DNA of 64,000 nt from Amycolatopsis balhimycina FH 1894 (GTDB lineage Bacteria > Actinomycetota > Actinomycetes > Mycobacteriales > Pseudonocardiaceae), in NCBI RefSeq assembly GCF_000384295.1, contig NZ_KB913037.1, positions 5,762,822-5,826,821 of the forward strand, read 5' to 3'. Of the stretch, positions 1 to 9,354 are shown one piece after another. Within the stretch, counting starts at the first letter, position 1. The number at the start of each line of letters is the position of its first letter. The position numbers were made by a program, and so were the translations under genes. Under the pieces are notes generated by a model that did no database searches, was not told where the DNA came from, and worked only from the letters and a program-made list of their open reading frames with translations.

Positions 1-1
1 G

Positions 2-175
<174 letters not shown>

Positions 176-180
176 CCGGC

Positions 181-186
181 TAGAGT
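181..186 (+). promoter_or_regulatory. -10 box of a leaderless transcript
   Basis: TAGAGT lies exactly 6 nt before the GTG start at 193, with no Shine-Dalgarno between. This fits the TANNNT box followed by a leaderless mRNA that is common in actinobacteria. The same arrangement recurs at many genes in this window. Confidence 0.6.
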
Positions 187-192
187 CACCGC

Positions 193-735
193 GTGGCGGA
201 CAAGGACACCGAGGACCTCAACGGGCTCACCGACGACGAACGGCGCAAAATGGGACGTTCGCCGGACCCGGTGCTGCCGGGGCAGCCGGCGCCGAAGATC
301 GACCCACCCGGCGCGGTGCGGGCTTCGTTCTGGCTGTGGCTGGTGGGCGGCGTGGTCCTGGTCGGCGGCCAGGTGTTCACCCTGGCCATCAAGCAGCAGC
401 TGATCGACGCGCTGATCCGGCAGAGCCGGGAACGCGGCCAGAAGGTCGACGAAGCCGCGATGGCCAACGGCGCCACGACGGCGTTCTGGCTGCTGCTCGG
501 CGGGTCGGTCGTGTTCGCGCTGCTCGTCGCACTGTTCGCGTACAAGGCCCGCGAAGGCACCCGCTCGGCCCGCACGGTGCTGACCGGCTTCGCGGTCGCC
601 TGCGTGCTGTTCCAGCTGGGCATCTTCTACAGCGTGCCTTCGATCATCGCGACGCTGCTGATGGTCATCGCGCTGGTCCTGATGTACCTGCCGTCGGTGA
701 CGGACTACTTCCCGAAGGCGGTCAGGAAGCCGTGA
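193..735 (+). CDS. Four-helix membrane protein, function unknown
   Basis: 180 aa, GTG start chosen because a TAGAGT -10 box sits 6 nt upstream (leaderless). The first 50 residues are polar and acidic (DKDTEDLNGLTDDERRKMG) and probably cytoplasmic. About four hydrophobic helices follow, near residues 51-72, 95-120, 127-150 and 152-172. No catalytic motif is visible. The gene follows hemB by 17 nt and overlaps the next gene by 4 nt (GTGA), so the two are translationally coupled. M. tuberculosis also carries small membrane-protein genes directly after hemB (Rv0513/Rv0514), so this is probably a conserved neighbour; function not known. Confidence 0.8.
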   Translation: MADKDTEDLNGLTDDERRKMGRSPDPVLPGQPAPKIDPPGAVRASFWLWLVGGVVLVGGQVFTLAIKQQLIDALIRQSRERGQKVDEAAMANGATTAFWLLLGGSVVFALLVALFAYKAREGTRSARTVLTGFAVACVLFQLGIFYSVPSIIATLLMVIALVLMYLPSVTDYFPKAVRKP

Positions 736-1178
736 GCGACCGGCTCTACGCCGAGTCCGGCGTGAGCTGGGGCGCCATCCTGTGGGGTCCGGTGTTCGCC
801 TTGGCCGGCGCGCTCGCGGAGCTCGTCACGGGTGGTCCGGTGCACGTCGTGGGCTGGCTGATGGTCGGGTTCGGGCTGGGCGTCATCACCGTGCCGTGGG
901 TGTACGCGCGGCGCCGGTTCCTGTCGCTGGAGGTCACCACGCGGCAGCTGCGGCAGGGCCGCGAGGAGGTGCCCGCCGAGCAGATCGCCGAGGTGACGGA
1001 CGTCGGCACGCCGGTGGGCGCGCGGGTGCTCGGCGGCGGCTGGTCGGTGCCGCGCAAGTACGACTCGCTGCCGGTGAAACTGGCCGACGGCACGGTGGTG
1101 CTCGCGTGGGCGAAGGACGTCGAAGCCCTGCAAGACGCGCTGGACCGGCTCGTCCGGGCGACACCGCGTGAAGCATGA
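732..1178 (+). CDS. DUF3093-like membrane protein
   Basis: 148 aa, starting at a GTG that overlaps the previous stop (GTGA). Two hydrophobic helices (about residues 13-35 and 37-58) precede a soluble C-terminal half. That half, with RRRFLSLEVTTRQLRQG, then PAEQIAEVTDVG, resembles the PH-like fold of DUF3093 proteins of actinobacteria, which have a helical hairpin and a beta-rich domain anchored at the membrane. No enzyme motif is visible. Coupled translation with the preceding membrane protein suggests a shared role. The family assignment is by pattern only and moderately sure. Confidence 0.7.
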   Translation: MSDRLYAESGVSWGAILWGPVFALAGALAELVTGGPVHVVGWLMVGFGLGVITVPWVYARRRFLSLEVTTRQLRQGREEVPAEQIAEVTDVGTPVGARVLGGGWSVPRKYDSLPVKLADGTVVLAWAKDVEALQDALDRLVRATPREA

Positions 1179-1191
1179 GAAAATCGTCGCC

Positions 1192-1530
1192 GTGATCGAC
1201 CTTCCGCAGCCCACCGGGGCCGAACTCTGGCCGACGGACGAACCCGGCCCGCGCGCGCGGCTGCACAAGCCGTGGCGGACGCTGGTCGCCGTCGTGGAGG
1301 TCGTGCTCGCCGTCCTCGCCGGCTGGGCGGCCTACGCCTGCTGGCACCACGCCGCCGCCACCGTGGTCACCCGGACCGAAGACGGCGCGCTGCTCGAGTC
1401 GCACCGGTACTTCGGCGGGCTGCTCGCGGCGGCCATCGGGATCGGCACGGTGGCCGCGTTGCTGCTGGTCGACGCGGTGCGTCAGCTCCTGCTCGCGGTC
1501 CGTGCGCGGGCCCCCAGAGCCAAGGACTGA
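1192..1530 (+). CDS. Small two-helix membrane protein, function unknown
   Basis: 112 aa from the GTG at 1192. A longer in-frame GTG at 1168 would overlap the upstream gene by 11 nt. The shorter start is preferred because GAAAAT (1179-1184) lies 7 nt upstream, matching the leaderless -10 pattern of neighbouring genes. The protein has a polar N-terminus of about 30 residues, a hydrophobic helix (roughly 31-50), a short external loop carrying TRTEDGALLES, a second helix (about 73-95) and a basic tail (RARAPRAKD). No known domain is recognised. It lies between the hemB-linked membrane genes and the efflux operon. Confidence 0.72.
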   Translation: MIDLPQPTGAELWPTDEPGPRARLHKPWRTLVAVVEVVLAVLAGWAAYACWHHAAATVVTRTEDGALLESHRYFGGLLAAAIGIGTVAALLLVDAVRQLLLAVRARAPRAKD

Positions 1531-1592
1531 TACACAGCTGCCGCACAGGCAACGAACAGTCAATTGCTAAACAGCGGCACCAAGGTTGCCGC

Positions 1593-2911
1593 ATGACGCG
1601 CGTGCGTGCCTCGAAGGCATGGGTGATCAACGGTGCTCTGGTCGTACTGCTGGCCGGAGCGGGATTCGGGATATACCAGGCGTTCAGCCCGGCGCCGAGC
1701 TCGGCGCAGGCGCAGTCGCGCAGCACCCCGGTCCGCCGGGCGACGGTCACCGAGACCGTCTCCGCCGCCGGCACCCTCGCCAGCAGCTACACCGGTGCGG
1801 CGAACTTCGCGACGGCCGGCAAGGTCACGTCGATCGACGTCAAGGTCGGCGACGTCGTCAGCGCCGGGCAGAAGCTCGCCACCGTCGACAGCACGCAGGC
1901 GGCGAAGCAGCTTCAGGTCGCTAAGGCGAACCTGGCGGTCGCGCAGGACAACCTGGACACCGCCGAGACGGCCGAAGCCACCCCGGCCACCGGGCAGAAC
2001 AGCCAAAACAGTCAGAACAGCGCCAATAGCGCGCAGACGGCGGCGAACAACGTCACCTCGGCGCAGGCGAAGCTGGACCAGGCCCAGCTGGACGTCCAGA
2101 CCGCGCAGCAGGCGCTCGACAACACGACGCTCTACGCGCCCGGCGCCGGCACGGTCACCGCGATCAACGGCGCCGTCGGGCAGCAGTCCTCCAGCGGCTC
2201 GTCGAGCAGCAGCTCCCAGTCGTCTTCCAGCGGCAGCGGCCAGGGCGGCCAGGGCTCGTCGTCGAACTCCAGTGCCGCGTCTTCGAGCAGCAGCTCCGGC
2301 AGCGGGTTCATCACCATCACGAACCTGACCGGGCTGGTCGTCAACACGTCGGTCGCGGAGATCGACGTCAGCAAGGTCAAGACCGGCCAGAAGGCGACCG
2401 TGACGCTCAACGCGCTGCCGGACAAGCCGGTCCAGGCGACCGTGTCGAGCATCAACCTGACCCCGACGACGAGCGGCAGCGTCGTTTCCTACGGCGCCCA
2501 GCTGGCGCTGACCTCCCCACCGGACGGGCTGCGGCCCGGCCAGTCGGCGAGCGTCGTGATCACCGTCGCCGAGGCGCAGGACGCGCTGAGCGTGCCGGCC
2601 GCAGCGGTGCAGAGCGTCGGCGGCACCAACCTCGTCACGGTGCAGGAGAACGGCCAGAACGTCACGCGCCAGGTGCAGGTCGGCCTCCGCGGCGAGTCGA
2701 CGGTGCAGATCACCTCGGGACTGACCGACGGCGAGAACGTCGTGCTCACCGCGACGGCCGCGACCGGCACCGGCGGCGGAAACAACCGCACCGGCGGCAC
2801 CGGTGGTACCGGCGGGTTCCCCGGCGGCGGGACCGGCGGGTTCCCGGGCGGCGGCCAGCGCGGCACGGGCACCGGCACCGGCACCGGCGGTGGCGGCTTC
2901 GGCGGGCGCGG

Positions 2912-2915
<4 letters not shown>
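1593..2915 (+). CDS. HlyD/MacA-type efflux adaptor subunit with Ser/Gly-rich insertions
   Basis: 440 aa, ATG start; overlaps the downstream ATPase gene by 4 nt. An N-terminal membrane anchor (about 11-31) is followed by a barrel-sandwich/lipoyl-like half ([18 protein letters not shown], 77-93), a coiled-coil hairpin (about 101-177) interrupted by an Asn/Ser/Gln stretch, the second lipoyl half, and a beta-barrel/membrane-proximal domain (about 245-390). The adaptor should link the MacB-like permease to extracytoplasmic substrate handling outside the membrane. Odd features are a roughly 40-residue Ser/Gly run (about 198-238) inside the lipoyl domain and a C-terminal tail of about 50 residues made almost wholly of Gly, Thr and Phe-Pro-Gly repeats. 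Substrate unknown. Confidence 0.88.
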
Positions 2916-3612
<697 letters not shown>

Positions 3613-3616
<4 letters not shown>

Positions 3617-4815
3617 ACCTGCTGGAAATCCTGCGCTTCGCCGTCCGCGGCCTCACCGCGAACAAGCTGCGCTCGGCCCTCACCACGCTCGGCATCACCA
3701 TCGGCGTCGCCGCGGTGATCCTGCTGGTCGCGGTGGGCAACGGCGCGTCCGCGGCCATCGCGGCCAGCATCCAGGGCCTCGGCACCAACGTCGTCAACGT
3801 CTCCCCGGCGCGCGGCGGCGGGCAGGGCGCGGCGGCGCGGCCGCTGACCGTCCAGGACGCCCACGCGCTCGTCGACCCCGTCGGCGCCCCCGACGTCAAG
3901 GCCGCGTCTCCCGTGGTCAACACGACGGCGACCGCGACCTACGGGCAGACGTCCTACGACATCTCCAGCGTCGCCGGCACCGAACCCGCGTACTTCACCA
4001 CGACCAACCGCGAACTCGCCCAGGGTCAGCTATTCACCAGCGAGGACGTCACGGCCGCGCGGAAGGTCGTCGTGCTCGGCCCGACGACCGCGGAGTCGAT
4101 CTTCGGCAGTGCCGACCCGGTCGGCAAGAACGTGCTGCTCAACAGCATCCAGTTCACCGTGATCGGCGTGCTGCAGGCCAAGGGCAGCACCGGGCTGCAG
4201 AACGCCGACGACGTCGCCATCGCGCCGATTTCCGCCGCGCAGAACTCGCTGGCGGGGTACGGCAGCCTCAGCCAGATCGCCGTCCAGGCCACCAGCGCGG
4301 ACTCCGTCTCGCTGGCCCAGTCCGAGATCACCGCGATCCTCAACGCCCGCCACGGCATCCGGCTCGGCGGCACCCCCGACTACCAGATCCAGAACTCCGA
4401 GCAGCTGCTCGCGACCCGGACGTCGGCGACCGAGACGTTCACCGTGCTGCTGGCGGCGGTGGCGGCGATCTCCCTGCTCGTCGGCGGCATCGGCGTCACC
4501 AACATCATGCTCGTCACGGTGACCGAGCGGATCCGCGAAATCGGCATCCGCAAGGCCATCGGCGCCCCGCGCGCGGCCATCCTCGGCCAGTTCCTCGCCG
4601 AAGCGACCATGCTCAGCCTGTTCGGCGGGCTGCTCGGCGTCGCGATCGGGCTGATCGGCAGCCGGTTCACCATCTCCGGGATCAAGCCCGTCATCGTGCC
4701 CTCGTCGATCCTGCTCGCCTTCGCGGTGTCCGCCCTGATCGGGCTGTTCTTCGGCAGTTTCCCGGCGAACCGGGCCGCCAAGCTGAGGCCCATCGAGGCC
4801 CTGCGTCACGAATAA
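3613..4815 (+). CDS. ABC transporter permease, MacB/FtsX type
   Basis: 400 aa from a GTG overlapping the ATPase stop. The architecture is typical: one N-terminal helix (about 21-43) after [19 protein letters not shown], a large extracytoplasmic MacB-PCD domain of about 230 residues, then three C-terminal helices with the conserved segment [17 protein letters not shown] and a final RPIEALRHE. It uses ATP hydrolysis for mechanotransmission rather than classic channel transport in characterised MacB proteins. Together with the adaptor and ATPase it forms a tripartite-like system, with no outer-membrane partner expected in this Gram-positive cell. Substrate unknown. Confidence 0.94.
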
Positions 4816-4824
4816 GGAGTTTCG

Positions 4825-5382
4825 ATGTCTTCCTCCACCGAGCCGTCGCTTTCACGTGAAAGTGGCGTTTTGGAGCCGACGGCGGAGCAGATCGTCGCCA
4901 GCCCGGCGGTCGACGGTGACCTGAACGCTGAAATGCGCCGGGCCGCGAAGCCGTTTTCCCGCACCACGCTGGTGCTGGCCGGGCTCGTCGTGTTCGCGAT
5001 CGCGTTCGGCGGCGGCGCCTGGACGCACGCGGCGTTCGGCTCCTCCGCGCCCGCCCGGCAGGCCGGCGGCACCGGCGGCACCCAGGCTCGCGCCCAGGGC
5101 GGGACCGGCCAGACCGGCGGTACCGGCCAGCAGGGCGGCGGGTCACGCGGCGGCCGCGGCACCACCGGCACGGTCGACCACGTCGACGGCACCACGGTGT
5201 ACGTGAAGACCGCGCAGGGCACCGACGTCAAGGTGTCCACATCGGACTCCACGACGGTCGGGGTGACCCAGCCGGGCAAGCTGGCGGACCTCAAACCGGG
5301 CGCGACGGTCGTCGTCCAGGGCCAGGCGGGCGACGACGGCACGGTGACCGCGCAGGCCATCACCCAGCAGGCCGGGCGCTAG
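4825..5382 (+). CDS. Membrane-anchored DUF5666-type protein
   Basis: 185 aa, ATG start 9 nt after the permease stop, with AAGGAG as ribosome binding site. A cytoplasmic N-terminus of about 50 residues precedes one helix (about 51-70), a Gly/Thr/Gln-rich linker and a small beta domain ([20 protein letters not shown] ... TVVVQGQ) like DUF5666 repeats. The Gly-Gly-Thr linker is of the same style as the C-terminal tail of the adaptor in the same operon, which suggests the two meet outside the membrane; that is inference. The stop codon overlaps the stop of the convergent tspO gene by 2 nt. Confidence 0.8.
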   Translation: MSSSTEPSLSRESGVLEPTAEQIVASPAVDGDLNAEMRRAAKPFSRTTLVLAGLVVFAIAFGGGAWTHAAFGSSAPARQAGGTGGTQARAQGGTGQTGGTGQQGGGSRGGRGTTGTVDHVDGTTVYVKTAQGTDVKVSTSDSTTVGVTQPGKLADLKPGATVVVQGQAGDDGTVTAQAITQQAGR

Positions 5383-5855
5383 TTGAGCACGACGACCGCG
5401 GTGTTGAGTGCCGTCGCGAAGAGGATCCAGCCCAGGTAAGGCACCAGCAACGCGGCGGCGAGCTTCGACCGGCGGGCGAACAGGACGATCGTCACCACCA
5501 CGACGACGTCCAGCACCACGACGTCGGCCAGCGCCACCCGCGCCGCCCCGCTTTCGAAGAACAGCGGGGTCCAGAGCAGGTTGAACAGGAGGCCGATGCC
5601 GTACGCGGCGAACCCGCGCGTCTCGCCGTCGGTGCGCCAGTACAACCAGCCGGACAGCGCGATCATGACGTACAACACGGTCCACACCGGACCGAACACG
5701 GACGCGGGCGGCGCCCACGGAGGCTGTTCGAGCCGGGCGTAGATGTCCTTCGCCGACGTCGCGGCCAGGGCGCCGACCACCGCCACCACGGCGACGACGC
5801 CGAAGAAGCCGGCCAGCACCAGCCACGGGTTGCGGTGCGGCACGCGTTCGGTCAC
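5379..5855 (-). CDS. tspO: TspO/MBR family tryptophan-rich sensory protein
   Basis: 158 aa. The GTG start at 5855 is chosen because GGGAGGGG lies 8-10 nt upstream; longer in-frame extensions run into the hemL region. Five hydrophobic helices are visible, with the family motifs [20 protein letters not shown] in the first loop, [12 protein letters not shown], and [12 protein letters not shown]. TspO proteins bind porphyrins and related tetrapyrroles in the membrane and can degrade protoporphyrin IX. The position between hemB and hemL, divergent from hemL, fits a tetrapyrrole role. Confidence 0.93.
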   Translation of the reverse strand: MTERVPHRNPWLVLAGFFGVVAVVAVVGALAATSAKDIYARLEQPPWAPPASVFGPVWTVLYVMIALSGWLYWRTDGETRGFAAYGIGLLFNLLWTPLFFESGAARVALADVVVLDVVVVVTIVLFARRSKLAAALLVPYLGWILFATALNTAVVVLN

Positions 5856-5903
5856 CGGCTGTTCCCCTCCCGGGCGGCGTCCCGCCATCCTATGCGGGTT
5901 TGC

Positions 5904-5909
5904 GAGACT
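5904..5909 (+). promoter_or_regulatory. -10 box of leaderless hemL transcript
   Basis: GAGACT sits 6 nt before the GTG at 5916, matching the recurring leaderless layout. It favours that GTG over the upstream in-frame ATG at 5892, which has no clear ribosome binding site. Confidence 0.45.
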
Positions 5910-5915
5910 GAACGG

Positions 5916-7217
5916 GTGAGCAACGGAACCGAGCAGTCCAAGGCATGGTTCGAACGCGCGAAGGCGGCCATCCCGGGCGGGGTGAACTCGCCGGTCCGGG
6001 CGTTCAACTCGGTCGGCGGCACCCCGCGGTTCATGGTCCGCGGCGAGGGCCCGCACCTGTGGGACGCCGACGGCAACCGCTACGTCGACCTGGTGTCTTC
6101 GTGGGGGCCGATGATCCTGGGCCACGCGCACCCGGCGGTGGTGGAGGCGGCGCGCGTGGCGGCGACGTCCGGGCTGTCCTTCGGCACGCCGACCATCGGC
6201 GAGGTGGAGCTGGCCGAGGAGATCATCGGCCGGGTCGAACCCGTCGAACAGCTTCGCCTGGTCAACTCCGGCACCGAGGCCACGATGAGCGCGATCCGGC
6301 TGGCCAGGGGCTTCACCGGCCGGTCGAAGATCGTGAAGTTCGCCGGGTGTTACCACGGTCACGTCGACGCGCTGCTCGCGCAGGCCGGCTCCGGCGTCGC
6401 GACGCTCGGGCTGCCGACGTCGCCGGGTGTCACCGGGGCGCAGGCCGCGGACACGCTGGTGCTGCCCTACAACGACCTCGACGCCGTCCGGAAGTCCTTT
6501 GTGGACAACCCGGGGGAGATCGCCGCGGTGATCACCGAGGCGGCGGCGGGCAACATGGGCGCGGTCGCCCCGGTCGACGGCTTCAACGCGGGGCTGCGGG
6601 AGATCGCCCACGAGCACGGCGCGCTGCTGGTCATGGACGAGGTGATGACCGGGTTCCGCGTCTCGGCCGCGGGCTGGTTCGGCCTCGAAGGCGTGGCCGG
6701 CGACCTCTACACGTTCGGCAAGGTGATGTCCGGCGGCCTGCCGGCGGCGGCCTTCGGCGGCCGCGCCGACGTGATGGCCAAGCTCGCCCCGGGCGGCCCG
6801 GTCTACCAGGCCGGGACGCTGTCCGGGAACCCCGTCGCGGTGGCCGCGGGCCTCGCGACGCTGCGCGCGGCCGACCACGCCGTGTACGCGGCTCTCAACG
6901 CCAACGCGAAGCGCCTCGGCAACCTCTTCCACGCCGCTTTGAGCGAAGCCGGCGTTGCGCACAACGTCCAGTACGCGGGCAACTTGGTGAGCGTTTTCTT
7001 CGGTGAAGAGCCGGTACGCGACTACGCCGGCGCGCAGGCGTCCGAGACGTGGCGGTTCCCGCCGTTCTTCCACGCGTTGCTCGACGGAGGCGTGTATGCG
7101 CCCCCGAGCGCGTACGAGGCCTGGTTCGTCAACGCGGCCATGGACGACGAAGCGTTCTCGGTGATCGAAGCGGCTCTGCCCGCGGCGGCGCGCGCGGCGG
7201 CTGGAGCCGTCCAGTGA
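5916..7217 (+). CDS. hemL: Glutamate-1-semialdehyde 2,1-aminomutase
   Basis: 433 aa, a normal length for HemL. It converts glutamate-1-semialdehyde to 5-aminolevulinate with pyridoxal phosphate, the last step of the C5 route to heme. Visible are the N-terminal signature [16 protein letters not shown], the PLP region [20 protein letters not shown], the [10 protein letters not shown] motif and the PLP lysine K269 in [18 protein letters not shown]. An alternative ATG start at 5892 adds eight residues. Its stop overlaps the start of the phosphatase gene (GTGA), opening a run of coupled genes into cytochrome c maturation, the same order as M. tuberculosis Rv0524-Rv0530 as I recall it. Confidence 0.97.
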   Translation: MSNGTEQSKAWFERAKAAIPGGVNSPVRAFNSVGGTPRFMVRGEGPHLWDADGNRYVDLVSSWGPMILGHAHPAVVEAARVAATSGLSFGTPTIGEVELAEEIIGRVEPVEQLRLVNSGTEATMSAIRLARGFTGRSKIVKFAGCYHGHVDALLAQAGSGVATLGLPTSPGVTGAQAADTLVLPYNDLDAVRKSFVDNPGEIAAVITEAAAGNMGAVAPVDGFNAGLREIAHEHGALLVMDEVMTGFRVSAAGWFGLEGVAGDLYTFGKVMSGGLPAAAFGGRADVMAKLAPGGPVYQAGTLSGNPVAVAAGLATLRAADHAVYAALNANAKRLGNLFHAALSEAGVAHNVQYAGNLVSVFFGEEPVRDYAGAQASETWRFPPFFHALLDGGVYAPPSAYEAWFVNAAMDDEAFSVIEAALPAAARAAAGAVQ

Positions 7218-7840
7218 CCACCGTCGTCCACATGCTGCGTCATGGCGAAGTGCACAACCCCGAGAAGGTCCTCTACGGCCGTCTGCCGGGCTACCGGCTC
7301 TCCGAGCGCGGGCAGCGGCAGGCGCTGACGGTCGCCGAGGCCGTCGCGGGCCACGACCTCGCGCACGTCGTGGCGTCGCCGCTGCAGCGGGCCCAGGAGA
7401 CGGCGGCGCCGATCGCCGCGGCGCACCGGCTCGACATCGCGACCGACGAGGACCTGATCGAGGCGGGCAACCAGTTCGAGGGCCTGCACGTGGCGGTCGG
7501 CGACGGCGCGCTCCGGGAGCCGAAGCACTGGCCGAAGCTGGTCAACCCGTTCAAGCCGTCGTGGGGCGAGCCGTACCTCGAGATCGCGCACCGGATGCTC
7601 GGCGCGGTCCACCGGGCCCGCGAGGCGGCCGCCGGTCACGAGGCCCTGTGCGTCTCGCACCAGCTGCCGATCTGGACGCTGCGGCGGTTCCTCGAGGGCA
7701 AGGCCCTGTGGCACGACCCCCGGCGTCGTCAGTGCTCGCTGGCGTCGCTGACGTCGCTGGTGTTCGACGGAGACGAGCTGCGGGAGATCGTCTACAGCGA
7801 GCCCGCGGGCGCCACCGACCCGAAGGTGACCGGGGCATGA
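7214..7840 (+). CDS. Histidine phosphatase family (phosphoglycerate mutase-like) protein
   Basis: 208 aa, GTG start overlapping the hemL stop. The catalytic RHG motif is at residues 9-11 ([10 protein letters not shown]), followed by [21 protein letters not shown], and the second catalytic histidine in CVSHQLPIW. These are the hallmarks of the histidine phosphatase superfamily, which works through a phosphohistidine intermediate. The substrate is not known. The conserved position between hemL and the ResA-like gene in actinobacteria (Rv0525 equivalent) hints at a link with heme or cytochrome assembly but does not prove it. Its stop overlaps the next start (ATGA). Confidence 0.9.
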   Translation: MTTVVHMLRHGEVHNPEKVLYGRLPGYRLSERGQRQALTVAEAVAGHDLAHVVASPLQRAQETAAPIAAAHRLDIATDEDLIEAGNQFEGLHVAVGDGALREPKHWPKLVNPFKPSWGEPYLEIAHRMLGAVHRAREAAAGHEALCVSHQLPIWTLRRFLEGKALWHDPRRRQCSLASLTSLVFDGDELREIVYSEPAGATDPKVTGA

Positions 7841-8400
7841 GGCTCTTCTGGGCGGTGGTCGCGGTGCTGGCGCTGGCCGGGTGCAGCGCGGGCAAGGACG
7901 CGGTGGTGCAGGGGAGCAGCTTCAGCTTCGTTTCGCCGGGCGGCCAGGTCGACATCACCTACGACGTCGCCCAGCGGCAGACGGCGCCGGTCCTGGCCGG
8001 GGAAGACCTGATGAACGAGGGCAAGCAGCTGTCGCTGGCCGACTTCCCCGGCAAGGCCGTCGTGCTGAACCTGTGGGGCCAGTGGTGCGGCCCGTGCCGC
8101 ACGGAGGCGCCGGAGATGGAGTCGCTGGCGAAGAAGGGCGTCCAGGTGGTGGGCATCGACGTCCGCGACCCGGCGCGGGACGTGGCCCAGGACTTCGTCC
8201 GGGACCGCGGGCTGACGTACCCGTCGATCTACGACCCGGACGGCCGGGTCCTGCTCAAGCTGACCGGCTACCCGCGGAACATCATCCCGTCGACGATCGT
8301 GCTGGACAAGCAGCACCGGGTCGCGGCGGTGTTCCTGCGGCAGGTGCTGGCCCAGGACCTGCTCCCGGTGGTCCAGCGGCTGTCGGCCGAGGCGGCGTGA
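7837..8400 (+). CDS. ResA/TlpA-like thiol-disulfide oxidoreductase lipoprotein
   Basis: 187 aa. A lipoprotein signal ends in LALAGC with Cys16 as the likely lipidated residue. A thioredoxin-fold AhpC/TSA-like domain carries the active site WCGPC at 83-87 and the cis-proline region IIPSTIVLD. ResA-type proteins reduce the CXXCH heme-binding cysteines of apocytochrome c on the outer face of the membrane, receiving electrons from CcdA, which is the next gene. Coupled to the phosphatase by ATGA. ccdA itself has its own promoter 180 bp downstream. Confidence 0.92.
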   Translation: MRLFWAVVAVLALAGCSAGKDAVVQGSSFSFVSPGGQVDITYDVAQRQTAPVLAGEDLMNEGKQLSLADFPGKAVVLNLWGQWCGPCRTEAPEMESLAKKGVQVVGIDVRDPARDVAQDFVRDRGLTYPSIYDPDGRVLLKLTGYPRNIIPSTIVLDKQHRVAAVFLRQVLAQDLLPVVQRLSAEAA

Positions 8401-8491
8401 ACGGCACGCCGGCGGCATGACCGGCCCCCCACCCGGACCCCTCCCCGCAACCCCGATCCGAAGCCACAACCCGGACGGCCGTCGCAACACG

Positions 8492-8560
8492 CAGGACCAA
8501 GGTCCTGATCTGCTGTGGCGTAGGTCCTGTGAAGCGGCCCCGGAGTTCTCACCAGGACCT
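8492..8560. promoter_or_regulatory. Cluster of AGGTCCTG motifs upstream of ccdA (putative operator)
   Basis: The octamer AGGTCCTG occurs at 8500-8507 and 8522-8529, and in inverse orientation at 8553-8560. The first forms a palindrome with the preceding CAGGACC (8492-8507, arms of 7 with a 2-nt centre). The third lies just ahead of the TACCCT -10 box at 8568, between the expected -35 and -10 regions, a natural place for a repressor. The cognate regulator is unknown; the shape is loosely reminiscent of DosR/DevR-type palindromes. Confidence 0.5.
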
Positions 8561-8567
8561 CACTGCC

Positions 8568-8573
8568 TACCCT
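8568..8573 (+). promoter_or_regulatory. -10 box of leaderless ccdA transcript
   Basis: TACCCT lies 7 nt before the GTG start at 8581, with no Shine-Dalgarno in between. Confidence 0.55.
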
Positions 8574-8580
8574 CAACGGA

Positions 8581-9354
8581 GTGAACTCCGTGACCGAGCT
8601 GGCGATCTCCGGACCGCTGCTGCTCGCCGCGGGCGTAGCGCTGCTGGCCGGCACCGTCTCCTTCGCTTCGCCGTGCGTCGTGCCGCTCGTGCCGGGGTAC
8701 CTCGCGTACCTCGCCGCGCTCGTCGGCGCGGACGCCCCGGCCGTCAGCGCCGATGAGGAGCGCAAGAAGGGCCGTTGGGCCGTCGTCGGCGCCGCTCTGC
8801 TGTTCGTGCTCGGGTTCACCGTCGTGTTCGTCGCCACGCTGGGGACGCTCGTCTGGTTCGCCGACACGCTCGTCCTCAACCAGGACATCCTGCAGCGCGT
8901 CGGCGGTGTCCTGACCATCGCCATGGCCCTGGTGTTCCTCGGCTGGATCCCCGGCCTGCAGCGCGAGGTCCGCTCGCACCACGTGCCGCGCGGCGGTGTC
9001 TGGAGCGCCCCGCTGCTCGGCGCGATCTTCGGGCTCGGCTGGACGCCGTGCATCGGCCCGACCCTGTCCGCGGTCATGACGCTGGCCAGTGCCACCGGCG
9101 GCGCCGAGGCCCGCGGGTACCTGCTGATCGCCGTCTACTGCCTTGGCCTCGGGCTGCCGTTCCTGCTCATCGCGCTCGGCGCCCGCTGGGCGGTGCGCGC
9201 CACCGACTGGGTACGACGGCACGGCCGTCAGGTGCAGATCTTCGGCGGTGTGCTGCTGATGGCCGTCGGCATCCTGCTGGTCACCGGCGTCTGGGGGGAT
9301 CTGATGGGCTGGCTCCGCAACGAGCTCACCGGTGATCTGAGGCTGCCGCTGTGA
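8581..9354 (+). CDS. ccdA: Cytochrome c biogenesis protein CcdA (thiol-disulfide transmembrane transporter)
   Basis: 257 aa, GTG start with its own leaderless promoter. Six hydrophobic helices are visible, with the two redox-active cysteines in FASPCVVPLVPGYLAYLAAL and GLGWTPCIGPTLSAV, the family hallmarks. CcdA carries reducing equivalents from cytosolic thioredoxin across the membrane to ResA-like proteins, here the preceding gene. The stop overlaps the resB start (GTGA), so ccdA, resB and ccsB make up one transcription unit. Confidence 0.96.
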   Translation: MNSVTELAISGPLLLAAGVALLAGTVSFASPCVVPLVPGYLAYLAALVGADAPAVSADEERKKGRWAVVGAALLFVLGFTVVFVATLGTLVWFADTLVLNQDILQRVGGVLTIAMALVFLGWIPGLQREVRSHHVPRGGVWSAPLLGAIFGLGWTPCIGPTLSAVMTLASATGGAEARGYLLIAVYCLGLGLPFLLIALGARWAVRATDWVRRHGRQVQIFGGVLLMAVGILLVTGVWGDLMGWLRNELTGDLRLPL

